From: Haliclystus octoradiatus
Taxonomy: Eukaryota; Cnidaria; Staurozoa; Stauromedusae; Haliclystidae
NCBI GenBank assembly: GCA_916610825.1
Contig: OU744454.1
Span: forward strand, 8,620,922-8,684,921
DNA length: 64,000 nucleotides
Direction: 5' to 3'
Each line of letters begins with the position of its first letter. Within the stretch, counting starts at the first letter, position 1. The position numbers were made by a program, and so were the translations under genes. Of this stretch, positions 39,130-50,030 are shown in pieces. Below the pieces are notes generated by a model, which saw only the letters and a list, made by a program, of their open reading frames with translations, was not told the DNA's origin and did no database searches.

Positions 39130-40680
39130 ATATGTATGTATGTATGTATTTTGTAGCACAATGGCTAACAGGCAAATAAACAAAGGAGGATATTTTAAAT
39201 GTATCCTCACTTACATGTGACCTTTAAAAAAAAAAAGTATATATATATAAAGAAAACTATGTTATCAGAAATAATTAACAGGCAAAGGAAAAGTTACAGA
39301 ACTGTGATAAATTAACGTGATTAAGTTTAAATTTGAATGTTTGTAAAGAACTAGACGATATAACTTCTTCAGGAAGAGAGTTCCATGGCTTGATTATTCT
39401 ATTTGCAAAGTAATGTTTGCAACAGTCATAGTTAAATGATTTAGTTGGGTACAGCGTCAGTGAATGTCCACGCAGGGAATATTTGGAATGTTTAAAAGTG
39501 AAAAATTCATCTGGAGCCAAATCAATCAAGTTTTTCAAAATTCTAAAGACCATGTGAAGATCAAACTTGAGGCGGCGTAATTCTAGAGACTCAAGGTTGA
39601 GGTAGGCAAGACGATCTACATAGGGCTTGTAAGAATTATTTTTCAAACAAACATCTTGTGAAAGAGCGCTGAACATTTTCTAAAATATTTATGTCCTTGA
39701 TGAGATAGGGATTCCAGACTGGCGTAGATGACTCAAGCATTGGTCTGACGTATGTTGTGAACGCTTTCACTAACAGCTCCGGGTTATTTGAGGAAAAGCA
39801 TTTCTTGATTAGGAAAGAACGGTTTTTTGCTTTAACGGCTAGCATGGAACAGTGTTCTGTGAACTTTAGATCTGCAGTTAGTAGGATTCCAAGATCTTTC
39901 ACAGAAGATGAACGTGATAATGCCTTTCCATCTAACTGATACGCAGCATCCGAAATAGATGATTTCCCAAATGAAAGTACAGAGCATTTATCTTGGGCAA
40001 TTTTGAGTTGCCAGCGTTCTGCCCAGGAGGAGAGGTTTTCAAGTGTAGAATGTAGAGGAGTACTGTCAGTGGTAAATCTTTTAAACGAAATCTTAGCATC
40101 ATCAGCAAAGAGTTTTATACCACAGTTGAGTTCCAAGCAGCTTACAATATCATTTATATAGACAATAAATAGAAGAGGGCCTAAAACTGAACCCTGAGGT
40201 ACACCACTTATTACAGGGAGGATTCCCGATGTTGAATCCCCGACAGCTACCTGTTGGGTGCGACCAGTCAAAAAAGATTTTATCCATTTTAAAAGTTCAT
40301 AGTTAATGCCATATCCCTTCAATTTTGATATTAATTTACTATGACAGACAGTGTCAAAAGCCTTGCTAAAATCAATGTAAACTGTATCGACCTTCATACG
40401 CTCATTTACAGCAGCATACCACTGGTTTAAAGCAGCTAATAATTGCGTACATGTTGAACGCCGAGAAATAAAGCCAAACTGTTCTTTAGTGATTAAATTA
40501 TGAGCTTTGAGATACTTTAGAATGTCTGTCGCCATAACAGACTCCATAACTTTGCAAATAACTGAAGTTAGTGATATCGGTCGATAATTTACTGCTAATC
40601 TGGAAGGTCCTTTCTTGTAAATGGGGCTGACAATAGCTGTTTTCCATACAGCAAGAAGAGTAGCAGATTTCAAAGATATA
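39130..40680 (-). mobile_element. 5'-truncated CR1-like LINE inside the mirrored-array element
   Basis: Minus-strand LINE beginning inside the reverse transcriptase (about 40673) and ending near an (ATAC)n run with adjacent T/A tracts at about 39130-39260. There is no endonuclease domain. It is fairly young because only one frame change interrupts about 470 codons. Confidence 0.85.
39275..40673 (-). pseudogene. LINE reverse transcriptase, truncated and frameshifted
   Basis: Two overlapping minus-strand frames. The first (40673-39636, 345 codons) carries the reverse transcriptase blocks in order: VSPIYKKGPSRLAVNYRPIS, FGFISRRSTCTQL, YIDFSKAFDTVCHSKLI, SGVPQGSVLGPLLF, the catalytic FADDAK (F for the more usual Y), and the thumb motif VKDLGILLTADLKFTEH. 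The second (39676-39275, 133 codons) is the conserved LINE C-terminus: RLAYLNLESLELRRLKFDL and RIIKPWNSLPEEV. The frame changes at about 39636-39676. With no N-terminal endonuclease the copy cannot retrotranspose by itself. Confidence 0.88.
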
Positions 40681-40782
40681 TTATTATTGGCTATATTGTA
40701 ATATATATATAAATATTGCTATATCCAATGGCTATAAAATAAGTTTCGGAAAATAAAACTTTATGAAAAAGTAAAACAATTT

Positions 40783-41080
40783 ACTATGGCAACGATGGGC
40801 CATCATTTAAAAATATTATACTATGGCAACAATGGGCCACGTGGTAAAATTTTTTTTGCTATGGCAACGATGGGCCATCATTTAAAAATATTAGACTATG
40901 GCAACGATGGGCCACGTGGTAATTTTTTTTTGCTATGGCAACGATGGGCCATCATTTAAAAATATTAGACTATGGCAACGATGGGCCACGTGGTAAAAAA
41001 TTTTTTTACTATGGCAACAATGGGCCATGGCATAAAAATATTTTCAAAAAAAAACGCTATGGCAACGATGGGCCACCATA
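40783..41080 (-). repeat. Right 20-bp tandem array (8 units, inverted)
   Basis: Eight copies of CTATGGCAACGATGGGCCA, the reverse complement of the left array, with the same alternating spacers mirrored. Confidence 0.9.
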
Positions 41081-41081
41081 A

Positions 41082-41784
41082 TCGTGCCGACATTCTTACT
41101 GCAATCTCAATGTAACCATGTTGCCATGTTGTCATGTTGTTGTGACCTGCACGTGATAATCCGATCAGTCGGTTATCATCAACCGTCTTTTAGATGACAT
41201 AACAGAATATCACCATATCACGTGATACAAATCCACCAATCCAGACCCGTGTGTTATTATTGTTCGAAATTATGTCGTCAAAGAACGCCCAGTCGTGTGT
41301 TAAATGTATAGTATTTTTCATAGAATTATATTTAGAATTGACACAAAGATAATGCAAAAAGCCTTTTTCGTACCATATTTATCAAATCATAACTTTATAA
41401 TTATATAGGATATTATTTCTAAATCGGTGGCCACAAGTTCATTTACAAGCAGATAACAAAAATGCCTAAAGCATTTGAATGCCCCCGGTATTAATTAGCC
41501 ACGTCGATTCCATGTTTGATCCCATTGAACTTTTGCGTTGGCTGTAATTCTGCTGTGAAAAACAATAGAGGTGCGTCATCGTTTATTCAATTAATTGCAT
41601 AGAAAGTTCTTCAGAAATAATGAATTCACAATTACATAACAGACATAACATATCGATTCATTATGTGTTTGTCCTAAATAGAAATGCACCAGATATAACA
41701 CATAATCCGGCAATGAGTATTGAACAACTTAAACAACTGGTTTATTGTTTTAGCATTTCACATTCTTTGCAAACACGGATTATC
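41082..41784. other. No gene seen
   Basis: Spacer between repeat structures. No recognisable exon or RNA. Confidence 0.45.
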
Positions 41785-42485
41785 CGGTAAGCAGAATATT
41801 CAGCAGGCTGCAGGGCGTCATGCGCAGTAGAACCCTGTCCCGTCTGATAACTTTGGCCACACCTGATAACATCATAACATCTCGCACATCTTCGTTTTGA
41901 TTCGAATTTCAAATTTTGGCTTGACTTTGAGATTTCTTATGGCCAGAAAAATGGCGGTCTTGTCGGAAAGTGATGAGATTTAAGATTCAACATAAAGACT
42001 TTCGACAATCGTCGTATAAGATATTTTGTGTAGATATGAAGTTCGTATCCTGCTCATCGTAGAATTCCAGTACAGTTGATGTTTGCTTTGCTCGTCAACG
42101 CTGTTGCTATATAGATCTATAATGAGCTGAAAATGCAGACTAACTTAATCATCATCAAGAGACGTTGGCTTCTTTTTATATAGCCTGAATTTCAGACAGG
42201 GTAAGAGAAGATGTTTGAAGAGTCAACATACAGTCAGGTGTAACCTAACTCAGTTTTTGATGGTTCGATTTCAATTATCAAAACACGATTAGACAAATAA
42301 CCTACATTAAAAAAGTGGCCATATGATTTTTATGGCCATAAGAAATCTCAAAGTCAAGTCAAAATTTGGAATTCAAATCAAAACGAAGTAAAGTGCGAGA
42401 TGTTATCAGATGTGGCCAAAGTTATCAGACGGGACAGGGTTCTACTGCGCATGACGCCCTGCAGCCTGTTGAATATTCTGCTAAC
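41785..42485. mobile_element. Foldback element with about 160-bp arms, upstream of a PLCXD gene
   Basis: The left arm 41785-41945 and right arm 42331-42485 are inverted copies. AGAATATTCAGCAGGCTGCA answers TGCAGCCTGTTGAATATTCT, and GTCATGCGCAGTAGAACCCT answers AGGGTTCTACTGCGCATGAC. TTGACTTTGAGATTTCTTAT at the inner end answers ATAAGAAATCTCAAAGTCAA. The left arm has an extra 8 bp near 41870. The roughly 385-bp centre is non-coding. The right arm ends about 57 bp before the first ATG of the next gene. Confidence 0.88.
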
Positions 42486-42542
42486 CACATCATCCCAGGT
42501 ATATCTCAGACTACTATCTTTGTTCAGATCAATTGTCAACAA

Positions 42543-43487
42543 ATGAGCTTGGGCGTCAACATGGCTGGAGGTAATGTCGATACAGAGAATTGGATGAGAG
42601 ATTTATCATCTCAAGTCAAAGCAAAACCAATCAGAGATATTGCTATACCAGGAACACATGATAGTGGTTCTTATGAGTTAGATGTCAACGGCCCAATTGC
42701 ACCAGGGACAGATGAAATTATCGTTTCTGTAGCACAATGCTGTTGCTGCTGCTGTATCAAATCGATAATTGAAAAATGGTCCCTCACTCAAGGTCTTGAT
42801 ATTCTTGGGCAGCTTAAAGCGGGTGCAAGGTTTCTAGATCTAAGAACAGCATACAGTCAAAGTACCGATGAATTTAACATTGTACATGGCTTGATTGGCC
42901 CTACATTGTCTTCAGTATTTTCCCAGGTTAAACAATTTGGCGATGCCCATCCCAAAGAAGTGGTCATTCTTGATTTCTTACAATTCTATGAATTTAATCC
43001 TGATCTTCATCGAAGGTTTGCCCAATTGGTACGGACGACATTTGGCAATGCTATAGCGTTCGCATCACAATGCGACAAAGCACAGTCACCTTTGGCATCA
43101 CTGATGAGTAAATCATTTCAATATGTTATCATTTACCACAATGATGCTACAGCTGCAGAGTTTGATTACTGGAACGGAGATGAAGTATTTGCACCGTTCC
43201 CAAACACAGCGAGCGAAAGTACTCTTGTCTCGTCATTAAACACAAGGTTCACCACCCTCCAACCGGCAATTATCAATGTGTTTCAAGCAATCCTTACACC
43301 TCAGACAGCTACTGTTCTGTTCAATCCGTGCGGCTCTTTGAAGACAACTTTAGCCAGAGACGGCAACAAAGCAGTTAAGAAATGGCTGGCAAAGGTTAAA
43401 AGCGAAAATAAAGCTGGTGTGAACATTGTGCTTCTTGATTATCTCAACTTGAATATAAACGCCAGTGATGTGTTAGCCTTGAACTGA
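42543..43487 (+). CDS. PLC-X-domain protein (PLCXD-like), paralog 1, intronless
   Basis: Single-exon gene of 314 codons from the first in-frame ATG. A second ATG at 42561 (AACATGG context) may be the true start, giving 308. It belongs to the phosphatidylinositol-specific phospholipase C X-domain family without PH, EF or C2 domains. Catalytic histidines appear in IPGTHDSGSY and IVHGLIG, with LDLRTAY between them and the late acidic residue in IVLLDYLN, so the active-site set looks intact. Other family strings: VVILDFLQFYEF and FQAILTPQTATVLF. A cysteine cluster (QCCCCCCIK) is unusual and could be an S-acylation site. There is no signal peptide or membrane segment. A longer open frame reaches back to 42366 but runs through the foldback arm with no ATG. 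The tandem paralog is at 46180. Confidence 0.93.
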   Translation: MSLGVNMAGGNVDTENWMRDLSSQVKAKPIRDIAIPGTHDSGSYELDVNGPIAPGTDEIIVSVAQCCCCCCIKSIIEKWSLTQGLDILGQLKAGARFLDLRTAYSQSTDEFNIVHGLIGPTLSSVFSQVKQFGDAHPKEVVILDFLQFYEFNPDLHRRFAQLVRTTFGNAIAFASQCDKAQSPLASLMSKSFQYVIIYHNDATAAEFDYWNGDEVFAPFPNTASESTLVSSLNTRFTTLQPAIINVFQAILTPQTATVLFNPCGSLKTTLARDGNKAVKKWLAKVKSENKAGVNIVLLDYLNLNINASDVLALN

Positions 43488-44362
43488 ACTGACCTGAACT
43501 CTATTTGTTTTTTACACTACAACTGTATTTTAAATTAAATTTAATGCTAGTAGTCAATTATTCTCTATTTAAGTTTTTCCAGCCCTTTCCAGGGCATTTT
43601 AAGTGTGTTCTGCAAACTGTTTTAGATACTAGTTATTAAATGTAACACATCCTTTATTGTTATGAAACGATTGCGTCTTCATTAGAGTATATGGAGTATT
43701 ACTGGTCGTACATTCGTATTCAACCATTATTATTCAACCGTATCATATGACCGTATGATGCATTTTGGTGGTCTCGCTGCAAATTGAAATACAAATTATG
43801 TACCGAGTTGACAATTAAGGTGCAGCGCAGAAAAAAATAAGGTAGTTTTTTAACCATATTTTTTATTAACTGGCGGTTGACCACCTGCAATCGGTTCAAT
43901 GAACTTGTTGTTATGGTCCCATTTACTATACAATATGTGCATGTACTGTTCAGACAATGTGGATTATACAGTAATTGTCAAAGCAGCGTCTTTTATGTGA
44001 AGATAACAATTACTGGTCAATCACATGGTTCTGCCACAGTTATACATCCCCATAATATTATTATCGTCACTGTTAACAACATGTTAACAATCAGAGATGT
44101 TTATAGCCATACTTACTAGATCGAAAGTAAATAGATGGAAGCCTAATAATTATAGATAGTCAACCGGCTCGTCTCTCTCTGGTGAGATTCTCTACCCCAC
44201 GTTTTGCTGCCGGCCCGACATTAGACTTTGGTGCGATTTATGCATTTATTTATGGCAACCTTGATTTTGTCCTTTCAAATTTGCTACAGGCAAGACTATA
44301 TTTTGCTACATATTCGTCCATTGAGGGTCTCATTCCCAACTCTCTCATATGATGTTTTTGGG
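43488..44362. other. No gene seen
   Basis: 3' flank of PLCXD paralog 1. The ORF-like stretch at 43877-44119 has no recognisable feature. Confidence 0.45.
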
Positions 44363-44426
44363 TAGCCTCATTCCATTGCAGCCCTCATTTCCGCGCGGAA
44401 ATGAGGGCCGTGATGGAATGAGGCTA
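44363..44426. repeat. Near-perfect 64-bp palindrome
   Basis: TAGCCTCATTCCATTGCAG... on the left and its inverted partner ...GTGATGGAATGAGGCTA on the right, centred on CCGCGCGG. A 32-bp stem with only a few mismatches and no loop. Confidence 0.88.
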
Positions 44427-44431
44427 GTTTT

Positions 44432-45976
44432 TGGGCACGTCTGATTTACGGAAAACGGAAAGAAATTTACGGAGAATATAAAACGAGGTCCATTGTATTC
44501 TGCTTTCCTGTAAACGAGTGTACCGCGTGGAGATACATCGTTTTGAGAGATGGATTTAGGTGTAGTGAATATAGCAACAAATTTTTTGCGATGATGTTTT
44601 CGAGTTTGGAGATTCAACATAAAGACATTTGGATATTATTGATATTCTGTTTAATCTACTCCTCCAGTCCTTTACGTAGTTGTAATATCAATTGCTTAAT
44701 GGAATTGTTTGATTGATTGATTGATTGATTTACTGTATTTTATATTTGTGTCTGTATCATCTTCGTTTGTTTTTTGATATAGGGCTTTTGCCTACCAAAA
44801 CATTACTTAGTAATTTATTACATTATTGTCGACTTTGATGGTTGAAATAAATAAAACAAAAATCACAGTTTAGTTCCAATTTTTGTCATTACTAATCTCA
44901 TAACAATTGGGCTAAGCAATGGCAAGATAAAGACGGTATCCTTCGTAAACGGATACAAATGGTAACTGCAATAATTCTTCGTTATAAAATAACATCGATT
45001 CGAAAGCTTTCGTTAAAACTCTTGATTGTGATGGTAAACTCCAATGTTTAGTTTGTCAAACTATTGTCAGCTAATTGCAAACACTGTTCAGATCGTAATT
45101 CGTATTCAATTAAAAACATTTACAATTTTGTATTCTTTTCTATCGATGATCAATTTCACGAATAAAAAGTAACAGATGCTAAGATTGAGATGCTAAGATT
45201 AAGAAGATTAATAAAGTGTCCTGGATCAATCTTGAATTTAATTGAAAAGATAAAGCAACACAGAACCATGCGGAACAATATACAAGTAACTATACCAAGA
45301 TTTGAGACCCAAATCGGGAAATCGAGTTTTAAATACCGGGCAGCTATCATTTGGAATAAATTACCTGAAACATTGAAGGAGGACAACACATATGAAAGTT
45401 ACAAGAAAAATTTAATAAATCATAGCCAACTGCTGAACTCAATATCTTTTGACGGGTCAGCAACGAACTCTAAAAAAGATTTGGATAATTTCATTTATTA
45501 TTGACCAAGTGTAATCAGTTCCCATAAAATATATATAGCATAATCTAAAAAAAAAAAATCTAGTTAGAATTAAAGTTAATATTTGTTTGTTTGAAGACAT
45601 ATAGTTAACGTTTCATTCAGTTCACACATAGAGTAAAATTATATAAGCATGTAAATATTAGCTATTATTAGAAGTATAAAGCCTTCGCGCTTTTCTACCC
45701 CTGTCCCCTTGTATATATCAAAATTTAAAGCAGGTCCACATCAGCGACGTGCTGCCAGGATCTCGACCTGCTCAAACAAATCAGAAATACATACATACAA
45801 GACAAAATAGACAAAATAATCACAATCCAAGACAACATTGCAAAGTGTTATTTCCACCGCTCGCGACGATATATTTCCATGCGGTACACTCGTTTACAGG
45901 AAAGAAGAATACAATGAACCTCGTTTTATATTTTTCCGCAAATGTCTTTCCGTTTTCCGTAAATCAGACGTGCCCA
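44432..45976. mobile_element. Inverted-repeat pair around a LINE tail, upstream of PLCXD paralog 2
   Basis: The left arm (about 44432-44550) and right arm (about 45862-45976) are inverted copies of roughly 115 bp: GGGCACGTCTGATTTACGGA answers TCCGTAAATCAGACGTGCCC, and CTTTCCTGTAAACGAGTGTA answers TACACTCGTTTACAGGAAAG. Between them lie a (TTGA)n microsatellite (about 44707-44729) and a LINE 3' fragment (45190-45504). No transposase was seen. Confidence 0.75.
45190..45504 (+). mobile_element. LINE 3'-end coding fragment
   Basis: About 100 codons matching the C-terminal tail of LINE pol proteins: LRRLIKCPGSILNLIEKI, then SSFKYRAAIIWNKLPETLK and a YKKNLINHS-type ending. 5'-truncated, and lies inside the inverted-repeat pair. 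Confidence 0.65.
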
Positions 45977-46179
45977 TGTCTTTTATCAAAACATGTCTTT
46001 TATATCATAACATAACACTGCCAGAAAGTTTACAAGTTATGAATCGCAAATTTCATATGTTATGATCTAACGTTTGAATAATACGTTTATCTTGCTATGT
46101 AATGATTATCCAGCACGGAAACCTTAAGCTTTCTCACAATATTTCCTCTTGAAACGTAATTTATACTAATATATCGATT

Positions 46180-47112
46180 ATGGAACTTCTGAAGGACGTC
46201 GATACAGAGAATTGGATGAAAAATTTACCATGTCACGTGAAAAAGAAACCAATTTGTGAATTAGCAATTCCTGGCACTCACGATAGCGGAGCGTATGAAC
46301 TCTGTACTAAAAGTCCTGTAGCACCAGGTACTAATAAGTTTGTGAAGAAGTTAGCCAATTGTTGTCATTGCATCAAATCAAAGATAAAGGACTGGTCTCT
46401 GGCTCAAGATTATACAATATATAATCAACTCAAGGCTGGAGCAAGATATATTGATGTAAGAACAGCTTACAGAAAAAACGGCGATGAATTCAATGTTGTT
46501 CATGGCCTATATGGTGTTTCATTAGCAATTGTATTTTCTCAACTTAAAGAATTTGTTGAAAAACATGAAGAAGAAGTTATTATCCTTGATTTTAATCATT
46601 TTTCTAATTTTACAGCTGAAAATCATCATAAATATGGGGAAATAATCAAAACTACTTTTCGTGACATGGTAGCATATGGTTCACGATGTGAAAAAGCTAA
46701 TTCTTCTTTAAGTTTTTTAATAAATCGTTCTTTTCAAATTATAATTATTTATCAGGATGCTATTATTGCTAAAGAATTTGATTACTGGAGTGAAAATGAT
46801 ATAGCTTCGCCATGGCCTAACACAGCAAGCACGACAGTTCTTACAAAATCACTAGATGACCGTTTCTCAATTTTAAAACCAAATGCTTTGAATGTATTTC
46901 AAGCAATTCTTACTCCACAGACATCAACTGTTATTTTCCATTTATGTGGTTCATTGAAAACAACTTTGGCTTTAAATGCAGATATTGCTGTTACAAAATG
47001 GTTAAGGAAAATCAAAGAGAAAAAAATAACTGGAGTGAACATTGTTATTCTAGATTTCCTTGAGTTCGATTCATGTGCACGATATGTACTAGCACTGAAC
47101 CAGTTGTTATGA
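46180..47112 (+). CDS. PLC-X-domain protein (PLCXD-like), paralog 2, intronless
   Basis: Single-exon gene of 310 residues starting at ATTATGG. It aligns end to end with paralog 1: both share VDTENWM near the N-terminus, IPGTHDSG(A/S)YEL, VRTAY versus LRTAY, VVHGLYG versus IVHGLIG, FQAILTPQT and CGSLKTTLA. Both catalytic histidines, the arginine between them and the late acidic residue in IVILDFLEF are kept. The cysteine cluster is shorter (NCCHCIK). Codons are more AT-rich than in paralog 1. AATAAA at about 47317 may be its polyadenylation signal. Both genes being intronless suggests one retrocopy or ancestral single-exon gene followed by tandem duplication. Confidence 0.94.
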   Translation: MELLKDVDTENWMKNLPCHVKKKPICELAIPGTHDSGAYELCTKSPVAPGTNKFVKKLANCCHCIKSKIKDWSLAQDYTIYNQLKAGARYIDVRTAYRKNGDEFNVVHGLYGVSLAIVFSQLKEFVEKHEEEVIILDFNHFSNFTAENHHKYGEIIKTTFRDMVAYGSRCEKANSSLSFLINRSFQIIIIYQDAIIAKEFDYWSENDIASPWPNTASTTVLTKSLDDRFSILKPNALNVFQAILTPQTSTVIFHLCGSLKTTLALNADIAVTKWLRKIKEKKITGVNIVILDFLEFDSCARYVLALNQLL

Positions 47113-47721
47113 TAACCATGGCAACATAATTGAGCGTCTCTTCTATGTTATCCTATTTAATTGTGATTTTTATCAGAATTTATTATTTCCTTATTTTTAT
47201 AATATTATGCAATATTGCACGAAATGTTAGCTATAATTAGTTTATATAAACAAATTTACAAGCAATAAGGGTTTCAAATTTAGAAAAATATCAACTATTG
47301 TCATGAAATTCAATGAAATAAAAAATGTTACAGTACTTTAGTACTTGGTCAGGTCAATGACACTGTTTTATATTAAGCCCTGACATTACCCACATATATT
47401 TCCTATCAGGGGCAATCCATAGGGTACGTACTCAGTAAATTTTTTTACCAAGTTTACATTTTGACACTTAAGTCTGTGAGGTTACTTCTGCGTACATACT
47501 GATACATTTTCAACCCGATTGCATTTTAAGAATTTTGTCTTTGCTGTTTCCGAATAGAAAAACGCAAAGTTCAGGGTTAATAATGAATTTGGACTGAGTT
47601 TTACTTTTCTGCATTAAAATTCGATTCAATCATCAATAAACTGATTATAATAATAGTAATAACAGCATTATAATCTTTCAAAAAGTGCCACAGAGACAGT
47701 CGAAATGTATACGTATTTTGT

Positions 47722-47969
47722 GATGATTGACACCCCATCTCGTAGAAAAGCTGATCTACTCTAGCCTGCTCGCAGACTCTCTGTAAATTGGAAACTTGGT
47801 AAAACAGTAGAGTCTGCTAATCCGTCGACAAAAGCTTGTTCTGGAGGGCGGGGCAAACCATGCTGCCTACTAATATCTACTGTTTTATTAACTTTTCAAT
47901 TTACATTTTACAGAGTCTGCGAGCAGGCTAGAGTAGATCAGCTTTTCTACGAGATGGGTGTCAATCATC
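47722..47969. mobile_element. MITE of about 248 bp with about 65-bp inverted ends
   Basis: Left arm GATGATTGACACCCCATCTC, right arm GAGATGGGTGTCAATCATC; both continue through AGAAAAGCTGATCTACTCTA / CTAGAGTAGATCAGCTTTTC and a shared CGCAGACTC region. Non-coding centre. Target duplication not clear. Confidence 0.8.
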
Positions 47970-50030
47970 TACTTATCTGGCTCATCTACTCATGATTTAT
48001 AAAATTGTTCACCAAATTACTGACATTCCTTTCAATGAACTTTTTAAACCAGAAAATAACAAATATTCCTTGCGGTCCCATTCGTTGACGCTTACGCCAT
48101 TGTGTCGTGAGACATCTGAATGTACAAGAAATCAGTTCTGTTACAGAGTAATCTCCTGATGGAACTCTGTGCCAGTTGAATCATAATCAATAAACGACAT
48201 AATTTATAATTGTTTGGGTTTGCTCTAAAGCCTCTGCTCCAAGGTGCATTCCATTTTTGCCGACCCTAACGTGCATAGGCGTAGGGGCACATTTCCAATC
48301 AGGGGGGCAAAAACGGTTTTGCCCGAAAAATTTTTTCCGTGAAATGTTGTTTTAAGAGGTAACTCACATGCAAAATTGCAGAAGATATTACAGGATACAA
48401 ACACAAACATCATAGGCCTCCTTCAGCCCCACAAATTTCTTAACACCGTCATTAAATATTGAAATATATTCATTTTACATTCATTTTAAGCAATTATATG
48501 ATTATATCATTTTTTACTGAGTTCAAAAAGCCGTTATCAGCTCTTCCATTCCTCCTGCAACTTAGCTTTACGGTGTAAATAATAATGTTCATCTCTCCCA
48601 GTGTAGTGGATCGTTATAAAGACCGTTTTAGTCATACCTGGTTCGTCAAGTAGGCCATCCGAGTTTAGGCATTTACTTTTAGTTCCTGAGACTGTTTAGA
48701 CACCTTTGCGCAGAATATTTTGCTGCATATATAACAGTGTATTTTAGGCACCGTGAAATACACTTTTATATGCAGCACTGGGTTATGTATTTTAATTTGA
48801 AAGAGCGAGACACGCCTATTTTATGGCAAATAGTGAACCAATAGTAGTCTTTTAAGTAAATCAAGTCCTGCAAGTTAATATAGCGAAAATGTTCACGTCG
48901 CGTGGAAGAAATACCGAAGTTCAAATTGTTTAGCAACAATCAATAATGGAACAATTATGGAAAGAATTATGAAGAGGAATAGGCACCTGAAAAGAGTTTG
49001 ATGCTAGATAAACAGCTTCTGTTACTTTGGCACTTTATTGATCTGCTTCACTAATCCCTATATGATCTGATGCAAAGAATTGCTGCGAGCGGAGGGAGCA
49101 AGAAAATTTCGATTATTGTTTACTGATTAATTTAATTATATTTTTCAGGACAACGTTACGTATAACCCGCGAAATATCGAATGACTGAATAATTTCATTG
49201 CAAAGAGATATAAGAAATAGCGTGATCTGCCCGAAAATTGATTTAAAAACTGAATTTCCTCTTACACATTTGGATCAATGTAACAGTGCTCATGTCATCA
49301 CAGTCTTAATCTTTTTAGACGTTAATATATAAAGCATGTAGCTGAGTTCTGGATTTTTTATATTGCAAAACGGGTGGGGTGGAATCTTCAAAATAATTTA
49401 GCGATATAGCAACCATTATTATTGCATAAAATTATGAATATTAGATAGGAACATGACAAGAAGAAGGCTTGCCAGTAAGCTTACAATGCATAGTATACTC
49501 CTGTTCATAAAACTGTTTTTGCCGTGAAGTGTTGAATTTTATTAATACAGAGCAAATTTCCTGAACACTTTCATTGTAACATAAAAAACTTGTAATTTGT
49601 TGATTTGCCCGAAAAAGTGCCCGAATTTTTTTCTCAAATGCGTTTGGGGGGGTTTCGAGTGTCTCCCAACATCCCAAGTGTTGGTATCAGAGAACCCAAA
49701 CAAAAGGCTGCCGTGCAGTAGCCCTTTTGTGAAACAAACCCTAAATTTTACTATTTTTAAACAAATTTAACATAAAAAATATTTAACTGATTAGATCAAT
49801 TTTCTCCTATAAATCTTCACGTCTTCGTCATATTTTGTCTTTCTTCGAATCACAGATCCGGAGTTACACTTTCGAACCACTTTCGATCTTTCAAACGCCA
49901 TGATTTTGATCTGTCTTGTTTCTCATTTCTGCTTTGTCGCAAGCTTTTGCCGGTTTGTAGGGCATTTTTGTCTCGGAATAGCCACCATAACCAAACAAAT
50001 GACGCAAAGAAGAATGCCTTGAATTATAAT
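47970..50030. other. No gene seen
   Basis: Contains a GGGGGGCAAAAACGGTTTTGCC patch at about 48300 and a related TTTGCCCGAAAAA string at about 49600, probably one dispersed repeat. No recognisable exon. Confidence 0.4.

Larger units (their letters stand above)
37597..41081. mobile_element. Composite element with mirrored 20-bp tandem arrays as ends
   Basis: The left arm (37597-37893) holds eight units of TGGCCCATCGTTGCCATAG with alternating spacers (TCTAATATTTTTAAATGA, and an A-rich spacer then TTTACCACG). The right arm (about 40783-41080) holds eight units of the reverse complement with the same spacers in reverse order. Outermost TATGGTGG and CCACCATA match as an inverted pair. TCGTG occurs just outside both ends (37592-37596; 41082-41086, one base off), a possible target duplication. 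The middle contains a 5'-truncated LINE on the minus strand. Overall it resembles foldback (FB)-type elements, whose long ends are built of tandem repeats. Confidence 0.75.

Noticed and set aside
37597..41081. CRISPR-like array of regularly spaced 20-bp repeats
   Set aside because: Spacers alternate between two sequences and are themselves repeated, arrays are mirrored, and the genome is animal.
42366..42542. N-terminal extension of PLCXD paralog 1 (open frame back to 42366)
   Set aside because: No ATG in the extension, it runs through the inverted arm of a foldback element, and the paralog at 46180 has no such extension.
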